DNA of 64,000 nt, from positions 211,614 to 275,613 of the forward strand of contig MNCI01037652.1 in assembly GCA_015680685.1 (NCBI GenBank), in the 5' to 3' direction. The position numbers were made by a program, and so were the translations under genes. The DNA is from Gnetum montanum (taxonomy: Eukaryota > Streptophyta > Gnetopsida > Gnetales > Gnetaceae). Shown one piece after another: positions 21,375-31,832 of this stretch. The notes under the pieces are model-generated. The model was not told the DNA's origin, searched no databases, and worked only from the letters and a program-made list of their open reading frames with translations. Position 1 is the stretch's first letter; each line of letters opens with the position of its first letter.

Positions 21375-22697
21375 TGAAACACCATAAAATTTCAGGTCTT
21401 AGCATCCTGACTACAAATATGGCTAAGTGTCAAAATGGTGGCACTTTGCCCATATTTTCCCAAGTGTTGAGTGTAGTTAGCTCCAACTGCCAGATTTGCA
21501 AAAATTTTCTAAGTGTTAGAATGTTGCCACTTTCTGTAGATTCACATGTCACCCCATTATGCTGCGTAGCATAGCACCATGTCTACTATAGCGTAGCATC
21601 CTGTCACGCTGCGTAGTGTAGCACCATGTCTACTACAGCATAGCATAGCACCCTGTCATGCTACATAGCATAGCACCATGTCTACTATAGCATAGCACCC
21701 TGTTATGCTACGTAGCGTAGCACCATGTCTACTACAGCGTAGCATCCTGTCACGTTGCATAGCGTAGCACCATGTCTACTACAACGTAGCACCTTGTCAT
21801 GCTGCATAACATAGCACCATGTCTACTACAGCGTAGCACCCTGTCTAGCATTATAGCCAGTGTCCTGTGTCCCACACATAACATGGGATGAGCGTGGTCC
21901 CACCTACCGCACTACCACATGGCACCTAATCCACATTTTGGGCTAGCCCTAGCCCTATAAATACCCCTACATCCTCTTTTGAAAAAGGGAAGGAGGAAGA
22001 GGGTTGGAATTCATTTCTCATCAATAAGGCGGTTGGCACTTCTATTTTGGCATTTGGCACTTTGGCATCTTGGCACTTAGCTCCGTGGGTGAATGAGACC
22101 CAGAGCACACTACACTAGTGGAGAGGCATAGCTACATCGCACGGTACACTACATCCCCATTATAGCCCTGTAGAACATCACATGGTACACCATGGCTATG
22201 AACCCAACAGGCAAAGTCCAACATAGTGAGCACGAGACTTCACAGCCTGACACCATTGAGGCTATGATTGTGTGTCCACTATGCCTATTGTATACTATGT
22301 ATCCCTTTGTGAATCAGCTACACTCCCTCTTTTGGGATGGTGTACTACTATTCTCAAACTTTGTTGCATTTCTCAAGCATTTCTCTTTGGCATTTAGCAT
22401 AACACTTGTATTTTCTCACTTTTTTCATACATGTTTGCATGTTCATGTCATTGTTCTTAGGCTGGGACACCCTGCTACACTCTAGCTTTCCCTGACCTAG
22501 TGCCTGCGCGTAACATAGTATAAACTCTTCTCACACATGATCATTTTAACACCACGTAAGTCCCTGTTTGATCGACAAGATCGCTCAGGGCACCCTATTT
22601 TCATTTTCTCCATCATAGCCCTCATACAGATTCAGGGTTAGGCTATATGCCCGAGGACCTCTCGATGTTCTAGCCACCAATGTTTTTAGAGATCACA
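21375..22697 (+). repeat. Tat-E 3' LTR
   Basis: It matches the 5' LTR closely but has six rather than seven 47-bp units (about 21558-21846), one slightly expanded. The perfect palindrome GCTACGTAGC is at 21707-21716 and the TATA box CCCTATAAATAC is near 21953-21964. It ends TCACA at 22697, followed by the TSD actat. Confidence 0.93.
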
Positions 22698-22702
22698 ACT
22701 AT

Positions 22703-23289
22703 GATCATAATCGTGCTTCTTGTCTACATCCCTATCTTGACTTGCCCCTCTAGATCCTTCTTTGTCATTGGATCCCTTGTTACCAGAATTAGGATTGTGA
22801 ACTATGGAGTGTAGATTATGATTTTGATCTCCATCACTAAAGTCAAAGAGAGGGGTTTTATTGAATGAAAAACTCCCAGAGAAGGGTTCCCCACTAGCTT
22901 GTTGGTACAACAAGAATGGAGAATCATTTAAACCCTTTTCCCTTTAGAAATTCATAGCACTACTCTAGCTGTCGATCTTGTAGATGTTGTACTTTGATGG
23001 GATGATAATTTCTAGTGTTAGCATCTTCCACAATATACTCCCCATGGCAGTCGTGAAGACCACATCATGTAATCATTTGATAGAGCATTGCAAGAGTAGC
23101 ACGATCGGGCAGCAACACAATGTTGCCCTCCATGTCACACCACCATAGCTATTCATCCTGGTATAGGATGAAGGTGAAGTTCAACACATACTCATCAAGA
23201 TGATTATATATAATTTGATAATATTAAAGCTTTGGTAGATTAACTCTATTGGCCTTGGGTAGAGAATTTCTCCTATGAGAAGAAGACAT
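22703..23289 (-). pseudogene. Athila-A gag, 5' part
   Basis: The minus-strand ATG at 23289 begins MSSSHRRNSLPK, matching MSSSSHRHE in Athila-B and MASSHRKES in Athila-C. The 22703-22913 piece (DGDQNHNLHSIVHNPNSGNK) matches the GDVTLNLRSIINNLGSRK stretch of Athila-B. Coding is cut at 22703 by Tat-E and resumes at 14388. Confidence 0.82.
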
Positions 23290-23430
23290 TTTCAATTAGC
23301 AAATAAAAATCATCGTGTGCTTTAAGAAGTTTTTGTAGTAATTGTAAAATAAGATATGACTCTAACGTTCATTCCAATGATTTAAATACTTTTCACTAAG
23401 TCTTAGGTAGCTCATGAAACAACAAAAAGG

Positions 23431-23448
23431 TCCCAGAAATGGTGCCAA
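23431..23448 (-). other. Athila-A primer binding site
   Basis: The minus strand reads TTGGCACCATTTCTGGGA directly next to the 5' LTR. It fits a decayed TGGCGCCGTTGCCGGGGA, the Asp-tRNA-type site usual in Athila elements, with CpG losses. Confidence 0.75.
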
Positions 23449-24287
23449 TGATGAGTGGCAAGGTAGCCCTACACCCAACCATATGAATCACTAAGGCATT
23501 ACGTGCAATTTGGTTGAATTTTGTGGACCTATAGTTATCTAATGCACTAACTCTTCTAGGAAGTGAAATGGGCTTTAAGAATGTTCATTATCTTCCCAAC
23601 TATACTTGTGAGGTTCAAGGGTATGATTTAAGTGTAATTGAGGTATATGATTTTTCTTATTTTATATTTTATAGATTTGGTTGCCTACAACAAGAATGAA
23701 AAGTAGAGTAATTTAAAATCTAATTTATCTATTTCCTAGCTAGCCTAACACAAGTAACCACTCCACTTTCCTAGACACATCCTAAATACATATAGCATTA
23801 CTGGGCTACCAAATGTTAAGTGTTGTTGGATTACCAAGTACTATATGAATGCTCAAATTGGTCATGCTTGTGTTCATTAACTACTGGAAATAAATTGCTT
23901 TACTCAAATGCATTAAAATAAAGAGCATGAAAGTAAAATGCATTAAAGAAAATATTAAGTTATTCTCTATGCTACAATGATTGTCAAAAGAGTTTGTTTT
24001 ATTCCTATCACACTGTTGTGCTTAGGTATATCAATGCTCAAACCAAGAACTGTAGACACTTAGACTCCTTTTGTGGTCACTCAAAAAATATTCTAACTCT
24101 AAGGAAAATAAATAATAAGAGCTTCACTACTCTGACTACGTAAGATCAAAAACTAACTTCAAAACTGGAGCTCAGGCATGGTATTTATAGACCCAGGGTA
24201 GATGCTCTGATGTCACATATGTGACGTTACATCAAGACCTTGACGTTGCATACCCAATGTTGAGGCCAACATAAATGTGGTTCATCA
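23449..24287 (-). repeat. Athila-A 5' LTR
   Basis: On the plus strand it runs from TGATGAGTGGC to ggttcatca (839 bp). The minus-strand TATA box lies at 24182-24190. A perfect 14-bp palindrome, GTCACATATGTGAC (24212-24225), lies just upstream of it in minus sense. The TSD gtagg follows at 24288-24292. Confidence 0.93.
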
Positions 24288-24292
24288 GTAGG

Positions 24293-24525
24293 TAGTTTTC
24301 ATATTATGTCTCCCCCTTTTTAGATAGAAACAAAAAGGGTGGGAAGAACTTCCCCTAAACGAATGCAAGAAAAAAATGTAAATATAAAGATATATATATA
24401 TATATATATTGAATTTTTTTGCGTTTAAGAACTTAAAAAATGTTTTATTGAGAATTTAAAAAGAAAAAACTTACTTGATAAGACATGGTCCTATTCCTAT
24501 ATCTTATAGAGAGTAATCAATCTTT
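24293..24525 (-). other. Copia-2 3' end: purine-rich tract and TA microsatellite
   Basis: On the minus strand CTAAAAAGGGGGAGACAT (about 24309-24326) resembles the G-rich polypurine tracts of this lineage. A (TA)n run lies at 24388-24409. No coding sequence is seen between here and the RNase H end. Confidence 0.6.
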
Positions 24526-24529
24526 GCTC

Positions 24530-24925
24530 ATCAAGGGGCTTGGTGAATGCATCTGCAAGTTGATTTTTGGTTTCAATAAATTCTAGTTTTATGTACCCAT
24601 GTTGAGTGTGCTCTTATACCAAATTATGTTCAATCTTAATGTGTTTGATGCATGAGTGTTGGATTATATTTTTTTCATGTTGATGATGTTATTGTTATTA
24701 CAATAGATAGGTGTCGATTAAGGTTTTACCCCTAAGTCTTTGAGTGTTTCTTTCATCCATAAAAGTTAAGCACAGTAGCTTCCACATTAGATGTATTTAG
24801 CTTCTACCATAGAAAGTTTTGTAGATGTTTGCTTTTTGTTTGTCCAAGAGACAAGGCTTCTTCCTATAAAAATGCAGTTTCCACCTATACTTCTATGGTC
24901 ATCTGAACAACCTACCTAATCTAGA
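24530..24925 (-). pseudogene. Copia-2 RNase H
   Basis: The minus strand reads KLSMVEAKYI, stop, CGSYCA, stop, LLWMKETLKDLGVK (about 24730-24850), the copia RNase H signature, then a decayed TKHI/H region and SPLMSKDWLLS at the end. Two of the stops are TAA/TAG in place of a sense codon. Confidence 0.85.
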
Positions 24926-25880
24926 TTACAATATCCAAAAAGATCAAGTGGGAAATCCTTTGGATACCAAAGGCCCCAATTAGTAATATGCTTTAAATAA
25001 TGAAAAATACATTTAACTATCTTTAAACAAGATTCCTTTGGGATGGCTTGGTATCTAGCACACATTCCTACACCTAATGCTATGTCTAGTCTGCTAGTAG
25101 TTAAATAAAGTAAGTTGCCTATCATACCTCTATAAAGCTTGTGATCAATAGGTTTTCCTTGATCATCTTTCGAAGCTTAAAATTTGTAGCCATAAGAGTG
25201 CTTTTTACCTTAACATCAATGAGGGTGAATTTGAGTATAAGATCTTTGACATATTTAATTTGAAAAATAATGGTTCCATTTGTAGTTTGATTGATTTGAA
25301 ATCCAAGGAAGTTTTTGAGTTCTTCCATCATGCTCATTTCAAATTCAGATTGCATAAGATATGAGAACTTCTTGCAAATAATTTCATTAGTGACACCAAA
25401 AATAATATCATCAACATAAATTTGAACTATAAGTAGATCACTACCTTCTATTTTGAGAAATAAAGTGACATCAACCTTACCTCTATTGAAACCGTTTAAT
25501 GTAAGATGTTGAAAAAGTCTTTCATACTAGGCTCTAGAAGCTTATTTAAGTTCATAGATAGCCTTCTTGAACTTGTAAACATGATCAAGTTTGATGGCAT
25601 CTATAAGGCCTTTAGGTTGTTTAATGTAAACTTCTTCTTCTATGGTTCCATTTAGGAAGGCACTTTTCACATTCATTTGATATAGTTTGATATTTTTAAT
25701 ACTAGCATATGCCAAAAGAATTCTAATAGATTCTACTTTAGTAATAGAAGTAAAAGTTTCATGAAAATAAATTCCTTCTTATTGATTGTATTATTTGGAA
25801 ACTAACCTTTCTTTATTTTTAATGATACTTTCATTTTCATCAATTTTTTTCCTGAAGGATCCATTTTGTCCCTATGATTG
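24916..25880 (-). pseudogene. Copia-2 reverse transcriptase
   Basis: The active site IYVDDIIFG is intact (YVDD at 25408-25419). Flanking motifs are ALYELK, EFEMSMMEELKNFLGFQI (about 25300-25350) and SRLDIALGVGMCARYQ (about 25060-25100). Two open pieces remain (24916-25125 and 25122-25355), offset by a frameshift. Upstream, the start of the domain is broken. Confidence 0.92.
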
Positions 25881-26109
25881 GTTTATGATCTAGTTTAGAT
25901 GTTAACTCCCATACATTATTTCTAGTTAATTAATTTAGTTCATCTTGCATAGCAGAAATCCATCCTTCTTCTCCTTCTCCTTCTTTGAATTTTTTGGGTT
26001 CAAGTTGTGAAGGATATGTTGTATATTCACAATTTTTCTTAGTTTGACTTCTAGTAATAATACCATCTTATACTTGTTCAATGACATTGTTTAGAGAGTG
26101 TGTTCAACT

Positions 26110-27080
26110 TAGTCTAGGAATTTTGGGTTGAATGGGAGATATCTCCTTAAGTTCATCCTCTTTCTCTCCCTCATGTTCACTATCTACTTTTGAATTTTTG
26201 TTAATTTGAACTTGAGAGGCACTAGACAATGTTTGAATGGGAACAACTTCATCATCAGGTTGTGGAGAAGTAATTTCATTATCATCAATTTTAACATTTA
26301 TAGTTTCTTCTACAACATTTTTTTATTGAAAATTTTATATGCTCTATTAACTAAAGAATATCGTAAGAAAATACCTTCATTGGTTTTAGGATCAAATTTT
26401 TAAGATATCTTTATCATTTAGAATATGGCATTTTGAATCAAAAACATGAAAATAACCTATTGAAGGTTTTCTACTAGTCCATAATTCATAGGAAGTTTTA
26501 GAGGCAAATCTTCTTACCAAAACTCTATCGGAGACATAACAAGTAGTGTTGATTACTTCAACCCAAAAGTTTTAGGAAAGATTTTTGTCATTCAATATAG
26601 TCCTTTCCATTTCATTCAAGATCCTATTTTTTCTTTTGGCTACACCATTTTGTTGAGGAGTTCTTGCAGTAGAAAATTGATGAAGTATGTCGTTCATTTG
26701 ACAAAACTACTCAAACATGGCATTCTTGAATTCCACTCCACTATCACTCTTGATGACTTTAACACCATAGCCTTTTTCTTTCTAAATCTAATTGCAAATT
26801 CTCAAGAAATGATCAAATACCTCATCCTTGTGATATAAAAATGCAACCCAAGTAAAATGAGAGTAATCATCAACAATAGTTAGAAAGCACCTTTTCTTTC
26901 CCAAACTGAGTGTTTGAGAAGGACCAACCATACCCATGTGAAGTAAATCTAAGTAACAAAAGGTAGATAAGCAATTTTTCTTAACAAACCTCATCCTTAT
27001 TTTCTTTCCTTTTTGGCATGCTTCACAAGTGTTCAAATTAAAGTCTTTGACTTTGGGCAATTCACAAACCATTTTCTTTG
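26110..27080 (-). pseudogene. Copia-2 integrase
   Basis: The zinc-binding tail reads CEACQKGKK (about 27020). The first catalytic Asp is changed: LLHMGMVGP instead of the usual LLHMDLxGP. The second Asp is kept (IKSDSGVEF, near 26755). The catalytic Glu is changed (NGVAKRKNRIL instead of ERKNR, near 26650). The enzyme would be inactive. The conserved IVDDYSHFTW block is intact. Confidence 0.88.
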
Positions 27081-27099
27081 TTATCAGAGTCTAAAGAAT

Positions 27100-28255
27100 T
27101 TTTTATGTATGTAGCCCAACTTCCTATGACATATACAAGCATCATTTGTACTACTAATCAAGCACTTAGATTTAAAGTTAGGATTGTCTTCAAATATAGC
27201 GATGTAAACATTTGCCTTTATAATTCCTTCTATCACAATGTTTCTAGTGGTTAAGTCTTGTATTCTATAAGTTTCTTTAGAAAATGTAACATTGAAATTT
27301 AAATCACAAAATTGAATAACACTAAGAATGATTATGTTTTAAGCCTTTAACAAAAAAAAAACACCTTACTTACAGTTGGTTGTCCTTTACCTTTTCTTCC
27401 CATGGTACCAATACCTATTATTGGAGCCTCCATGTCATCTCCAAATGTAATGGTTCCATAATTTTGTTCTATGAAGTAGATAAATTGGTTTTTATCTCCT
27501 AGCATGTGTCTTGAACATTCATTATCAATATATCACATGCTTGTATTGGCATTAGAGAGAGATACTTGAGGCATCATGTACTTTTTAGGCTTCCTCTCTT
27601 TTTGTTTCCAAACCTACAAAGTACCTTGTCTAGAATGCTTTTGCAAATACCAAGTGTACTATTTTATCCTAAGATAGCAATATACTTGAACATGTTTAGA
27701 TTTTTCACAAAAGGAATAATTTAAAGTTCTAGGTTTTGATGTGTTACCGAACCTGGAATGATTTCCTTCTATAGAAGCTTTCAAGCATTCATCTTTTTGC
27801 TTTTGGTCTTTGGACTTCTCTAAATTTTTCTTAATCATTTGCTCAATAACCTTGGTTAGTTTTTGAATCTCAGCCTTAAGGCCTGATTTTTTTTCTTAAG
27901 GTAAGAGAATTCATCATTAAGAATTGTAATTTTCATTTCCTTAAAATGTAAGATATCTCTCATTTTAAAACATAAGCTTTGGAAAGAAATGACTTCATTG
28001 CAAAACAACCCATACCTTTCTTCAAAGGAAATTTCATTATTTGATCTTTCCTTGTTATTTGGATTGTTACAAGTGTTACCAACCCTACAATTATAGTCTC
28101 TCATATTCCTTATTAGACTAAATGTAAAAGAGGGAATGAGAGACTTACCTTTACCAATGTGATATAGGGATTGAATATAACAATTAATGAAGCATATTAG
28201 TCTCCTTTTCCAATTGTGTTTGACATTGATTGTTCCTTCCTTGTTCATGTTTCTT
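27100..28255 (-). pseudogene. Copia-2 gag remnant and protease
   Basis: A 130-codon open piece (27856-28248) begins close to the primer site and has a lysine-rich, coiled-coil-like end. It is followed by a degenerate zinc knuckle (FCEKSKHVQVYC, about 27670-27710) and the protease active site IDNECSRHMLG (about 27505-27540), where a working enzyme has DSGCSRHM. Gag is far shorter than usual for this lineage, so an internal deletion is likely. Confidence 0.75.
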
Positions 28256-28275
28256 TATCTACATGAGAGTTCCAA

Positions 28276-28287
28276 GCTCTGATACCA
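28276..28287 (-). other. Copia-2 primer binding site (initiator Met tRNA)
   Basis: The minus strand reads TGGTATCAGAGC, a perfect 12-base match to the usual Met-type site, 2 bp from the LTR. Confidence 0.93.
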
Positions 28288-28289
28288 TT

Positions 28290-29395
28290 TGAAAATCGAG
28301 AACTTATAAGAGGGGGTTGACTAAGTTTTCGAAATTGAAATTGAACCTACCATACAAAACATACCAAAGTTTATATGGTTTCCAAACTTGGGTAGTTCAC
28401 ACTTAGAGGGTATATTCCTTGCATACCTTCAAATGTTGTTTCTTAGAAAATGTGGTTTTGAGGACACCACAACCTTTATATAATTTGAGCTCCACTACAG
28501 AGAGTTTCATCACTACAAAATCTCTCAACCTCATATGTGATTGAGAGGATCCCACAACCTTTACAAAATTGAGCCCTAAGCTAGAGTGTTTTGGCAGTGT
28601 AAAATCACTCAATCCCATAGGATCCCAACAAGATCAATACTGATGTCCTCTTGCAAGGAGCACATCAACCTCATATGGCAATAAGAAAAAGAAAGGATAT
28701 AGAGAAAGAATTAACTATAATTACATGTCCTTGTTCTTGAAGCTTAATTCAACATACAATTAACATACAACCAAGAAAATGATGTGACAATGAAGGACAA
28801 GAGTACAAGAGAATAAATATGATGATGATAGCTTTGATGTGAATAGTGCTTGCTCAATTCCCGAGAATTTGATGTGTTTTTATAGCTTTGGAGTTTCTAA
28901 AAACTCCTTGAAATTTAAGGAACAACTACCCAATAGTTAGTGTATATGTCTCCTTCAAAGTTAGGATGTCTACCTAAGATCTGCCTTAATTTTGGAGTGA
29001 CATCTCATTCTCAAGTGGGATGTCTCTAGGGAGATATCTACTCTATGATGGAGACATCTTCTATTTTTGAAAGATGTATTTTTATAATTTCTTCATTTTA
29101 GCATAGATATGTACTATTTCTTGGAGACATCTCCTCAACTCTTTGAACTCTGGTTCTTGAGACTCTCTCTTAATTTTTCTTCTTTTCAATCCTTGGATCA
29201 TCTTTATTTGATTTGTAGTCTTTGGTTTCAATCCATGATTGTTCATGTTCTCATGTTTTCATATAAGATATTCACTCATTTAGATCTTGTTTATCTTGAG
29301 TCCTTAGTCCTCATGTTCCTATAAATACATTATTCACAATAAACATTCTCTATTCTCCATTTTTCTTAAGGTTTTGACATACCAAAAGGTCAACA
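28290..29395 (-). repeat. Copia-2 5' LTR
   Basis: It is 1,106 bp and matches 5472-6572. It ends GGTCAACA at 29395, directly followed by the TSD atgac. Confidence 0.93.
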
Positions 29396-29400
29396 ATGAC

Positions 29401-29990
29401 TATTTCAAATTTACATGGACCTACACTCTAAGAAGAAAAGATGAAACTTTCAATGGGTTTAAATAGTTCTTTCTGTTGATTATTAATAAAAATCTCACCA
29501 TGAAAATTATCTAGATAGAAAGAGAAGAATAGTTTATCAATAAAAGATTCACTAATTTTTGCACTAAAGAAGGCATATTTTATTAACTAATTGTGGATAA
29601 AACCTACAATAAAATGGCATAGCTAAAAAATAGAACACTTCAAGACATGTTGAGATGTCTTCTTAAAAATGTTGAACTTATAGATAGTTATTAAAGCTTG
29701 GCACTAACTATAACAATCTATATTACGAATAGGATTATCAATAGCAAAAGTAATGACAAAATGTCATCTGAAATATTTCATAAAATACTTCCCAAAATTT
29801 CTCACATGAGGATATTTAGATGCCATTAATATGTTAAGGCATCAAAGCAATTTTTGAGGAATATGGATGGTAGAGAAAAATTGCATTTTTCTTTGATATG
29901 ACTCTAATACTAGTGGATACAATTGCTATGATCCTATTGAACAAATATGACATTCATCAAGAGATTATTTTTCTAGAAGATAAATTTGTG
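29401..29990 (+). pseudogene. Copia-1 integrase, continued
   Basis: It resumes the integrase cut at 5466 with YFKFTWTYTLRRKDETFNGF, the usual copia DDYSKFTW block. The second part has LKNRTLQDMLRCLL (catalytic Glu region) and KISHMRIFRC. Several stops and at least one frameshift are present. Confidence 0.82.
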
Positions 29991-30229
29991 ATAGTAGACT
30001 TTCAACAAGATAATTAAAGGATAAATACTTAGGTTAGCCAAAAATCTTAAATACAAAAAAATCACCATCAAGCTGAGATGTTAGATATGGACTTTAAAAG
30101 AAGAAAACCTAGATTTGAAGTTATTAAAAACTTGACATACTAAACCCTATCTCAAGAACCTAAAAATATGAAAAGAAAAAAAAGCTCTTCACATTAAAGA
30201 ATGGATAAAAGCCATAGACAAAATATGAA

Positions 30230-30799
30230 GCTATAATAAAAAATCAAACTTGGGAGCTAGTGGATAAGCCCAAAGGTAAGAAAGATATAGATTGACAACG
30301 GCTATATAAAACTAAATTTCATACAAGAAGAAAGATCATCAAATAAAAATCAATACTTGTGACTTGACTCATATATAAGAAACATATAGACTATGAAAAT
30401 ATATTTTTACTAGTGGAAATATTTGAAATAATCAAATTCTTCATTTCTATGCCCATTCATCTCTATTTTAATTAAATGAATGTGAACTCAGACTTCCTTA
30501 ATGGCAATATCAATGATAAGATCTATGTCTACAATGCTAAAGAATATGTCATCAAAGGAAAATAAGATAAGGTGTATACAAAAAATAAAGCATTGTATGA
30601 ATTAAAGGAAGCTCCAAGGGCATGACTTCATAGAATTAATGATTATTTGATAAAAAAGAGGATATTCATATAGCATGTTTAAGCCTAGCTTGTACTCTAA
30701 ACCAATAATAAATATTTCATCATTATCTAAATTCATGTTAATGATCTTATCTTCACAACCACAAACAATGAACTGATATAAGAATTCAAACTTAACATG
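30230..30799 (+). pseudogene. Copia-1 reverse transcriptase, N-terminal part
   Basis: It starts NQTWELVDKPKGKKDID and RLYKTKFHTRRKIIK, the standard copia RT opening. It continues to a KVYK-like block, a GLK-type remnant (KGSSKGMTS) and NDLIFTTTNNELI at 30738-30777, after which Athila-B interrupts it. RT resumes at 43446. Confidence 0.87.
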
Positions 30800-30804
30800 A
30801 AGAG

Positions 30805-31685
30805 TGTTGAGCATCAAAGTGTCATGTTGGCGAGGCCCCGTTGACATGGCCTCGTCGACATGCCCTTATAGACACAGCCCTATAATAAAAACTATAAATA
30901 TGAGCTCATAGCTATGTTTATGAGGAATCTTATCACAGTAGTAATAGAACTCTTACATTTTTTCCATTTGAGAGTTAGAATATTTCTCTAAGTGCTTGCA
31001 GTAGGAGTCAGAAAGTGTATGGATCTTTATTCAAGCATTGTTATACTTGAACCACACCAGTGTGTATGGCAATAAAGATGAGCCTTTTGATCAAACCTTG
31101 TAGCACTTAGAATAGATTAATTATTTATTTATTCATTTATTATTTTCATTAATTATGCCATTAATTAATCTAAATTAGACTTTGAGAGATTAGTTAATTA
31201 AGTAAGCTAAATAAATTAAACACATAAGTACAACTGCTTCAAGCATAAACATGTATTCACTTGGTAATTCTAGTAGCATTATTGCTTGGTGCACCCAGTA
31301 GCATAGCACTTGGTAACCCAGTAGTGGATATGTGGGTTCAAGACGTGTATGGAAAGTGAGACTAAATGCTTATGTTAGAACTAGTTAGATATTAGTTAAG
31401 TAGTTAAACTATATTAGTTATTAAATTACTTCATCTCTCTTCTTTGAGCATCAAGGAATATAAAACACAAAATAATAAAAATCATATACCTCAATTACAC
31501 TTAACCATATCATTGTGCATCACAAGTGTAATTGGGAAGACAACGAACAACCATTAAGGCAAGGTTCACTTCCTTGAAGACCAGTGTACCAGAAACTATG
31601 GATTCCATGGAATTCGACTGGATTGCATGTAAGTGTCCTTTGTGCTTCATATGGTTGGACATAGGGGCACCTCGAATACTCATCA
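30805..31685 (+). repeat. Athila-B 5' LTR
   Basis: It runs from TGTTGAGCATC to actcatca. Inverted and direct short repeats (gaggcc at 30832-30837 with ggcctc at 30848-30853; gttgacatg and gtcgacatg) lie upstream of the TATA box ACTATAAATA (30891-30900). Downstream, about 31259-31324, are three loose copies of a cttggtaacccagtag motif. Confidence 0.93.
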
Positions 31686-31686
31686 T

Positions 31687-31704
31687 TGGCACTATTGCTA
31701 TGGA
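31687..31704 (+). other. Athila-B primer binding site
   Basis: TGGCACTATTGCTATGGA directly follows the LTR. It fits a decayed Asp-tRNA-type site (TGGCGCCGTTGCCGGGGA) through C-to-T and G-to-A changes. Confidence 0.8.
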
Positions 31705-31832
31705 CTCTTTCTATTGAAATGTGCATTTTCTAGGATTAGTGATCATTAACATCATTGGATGAACCTTAAGGTCAACATCATTCCCAAGTAATATAATTAT
31801 AAAAGCACACTGGTATCTTATTTGTTTTGCAA

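Larger units (their letters stand above)
14394..22697 (+). mobile_element. Tat-E: gag-protease-only Ty3/gypsy-type element, youngest in the nest
   Basis: LTRs at 14394-15751 and 21375-22697 start TGAAACACC and end TCACA. They are flanked by a perfect TSD, actat (14389-14393 and 22698-22702). Removing the element and one TSD copy restores the Athila-A gag frame. The interior holds a primer-site-like sequence, one gag-protease frame and a non-coding tail ending in a purine tract. No RT, RNase H or integrase is present, so it would have depended on a partner element. Its two LTRs are the most alike of all pairs here, fitting its place as the innermost insertion. The Tat-like lineage is inferred from the gag style and is tentative. 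Confidence 0.94.
6621..24287 (-). mobile_element. Athila-A: Ty3/gypsy element inserted in Copia-2
   Basis: LTRs at 6621-7527 and 23449-24287 are flanked by a perfect TSD, gtagg (6616-6620 and 24288-24292). The primer site and the purine tract next to the 3' LTR match Athila-B. The minus-strand order is gag, protease, RT-RNase H, integrase. Tat-E sits in gag. Excluding Tat-E and the duplicated block, it is about 9.3 kb. Compared with Athila-B it has lost about 0.8 kb after integrase and the whole downstream ORF, so it had reduced coding content even before decay. Confidence 0.93.
5472..29395 (-). mobile_element. Copia-2: Ty1/copia element (SIRE/Maximus-like) inserted in Copia-1
   Basis: LTRs at 5472-6572 and 28290-29395 are flanked by a perfect TSD, atgac (5467-5471 and 29396-29400). 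Removing the insertion rejoins the Copia-1 integrase in frame around its DDYFKFTW motif. On the minus strand the order is primer site, gag remnant, protease, integrase, RT, RNase H. Athila-A lies 48 bp inside the 3' LTR. Copia-2's own interior is only about 4 kb, short for the SIRE lineage, so most of gag is deleted. The lineage call rests on RT and RNase H wording (EFEMSMM, SYCA.LLWMK) and is tentative. Confidence 0.92.

Noticed and set aside
24388-24409. (TA)n run as a meaningful site
   Set aside because: A simple microsatellite at the end of Copia-2, with nothing to suggest function.
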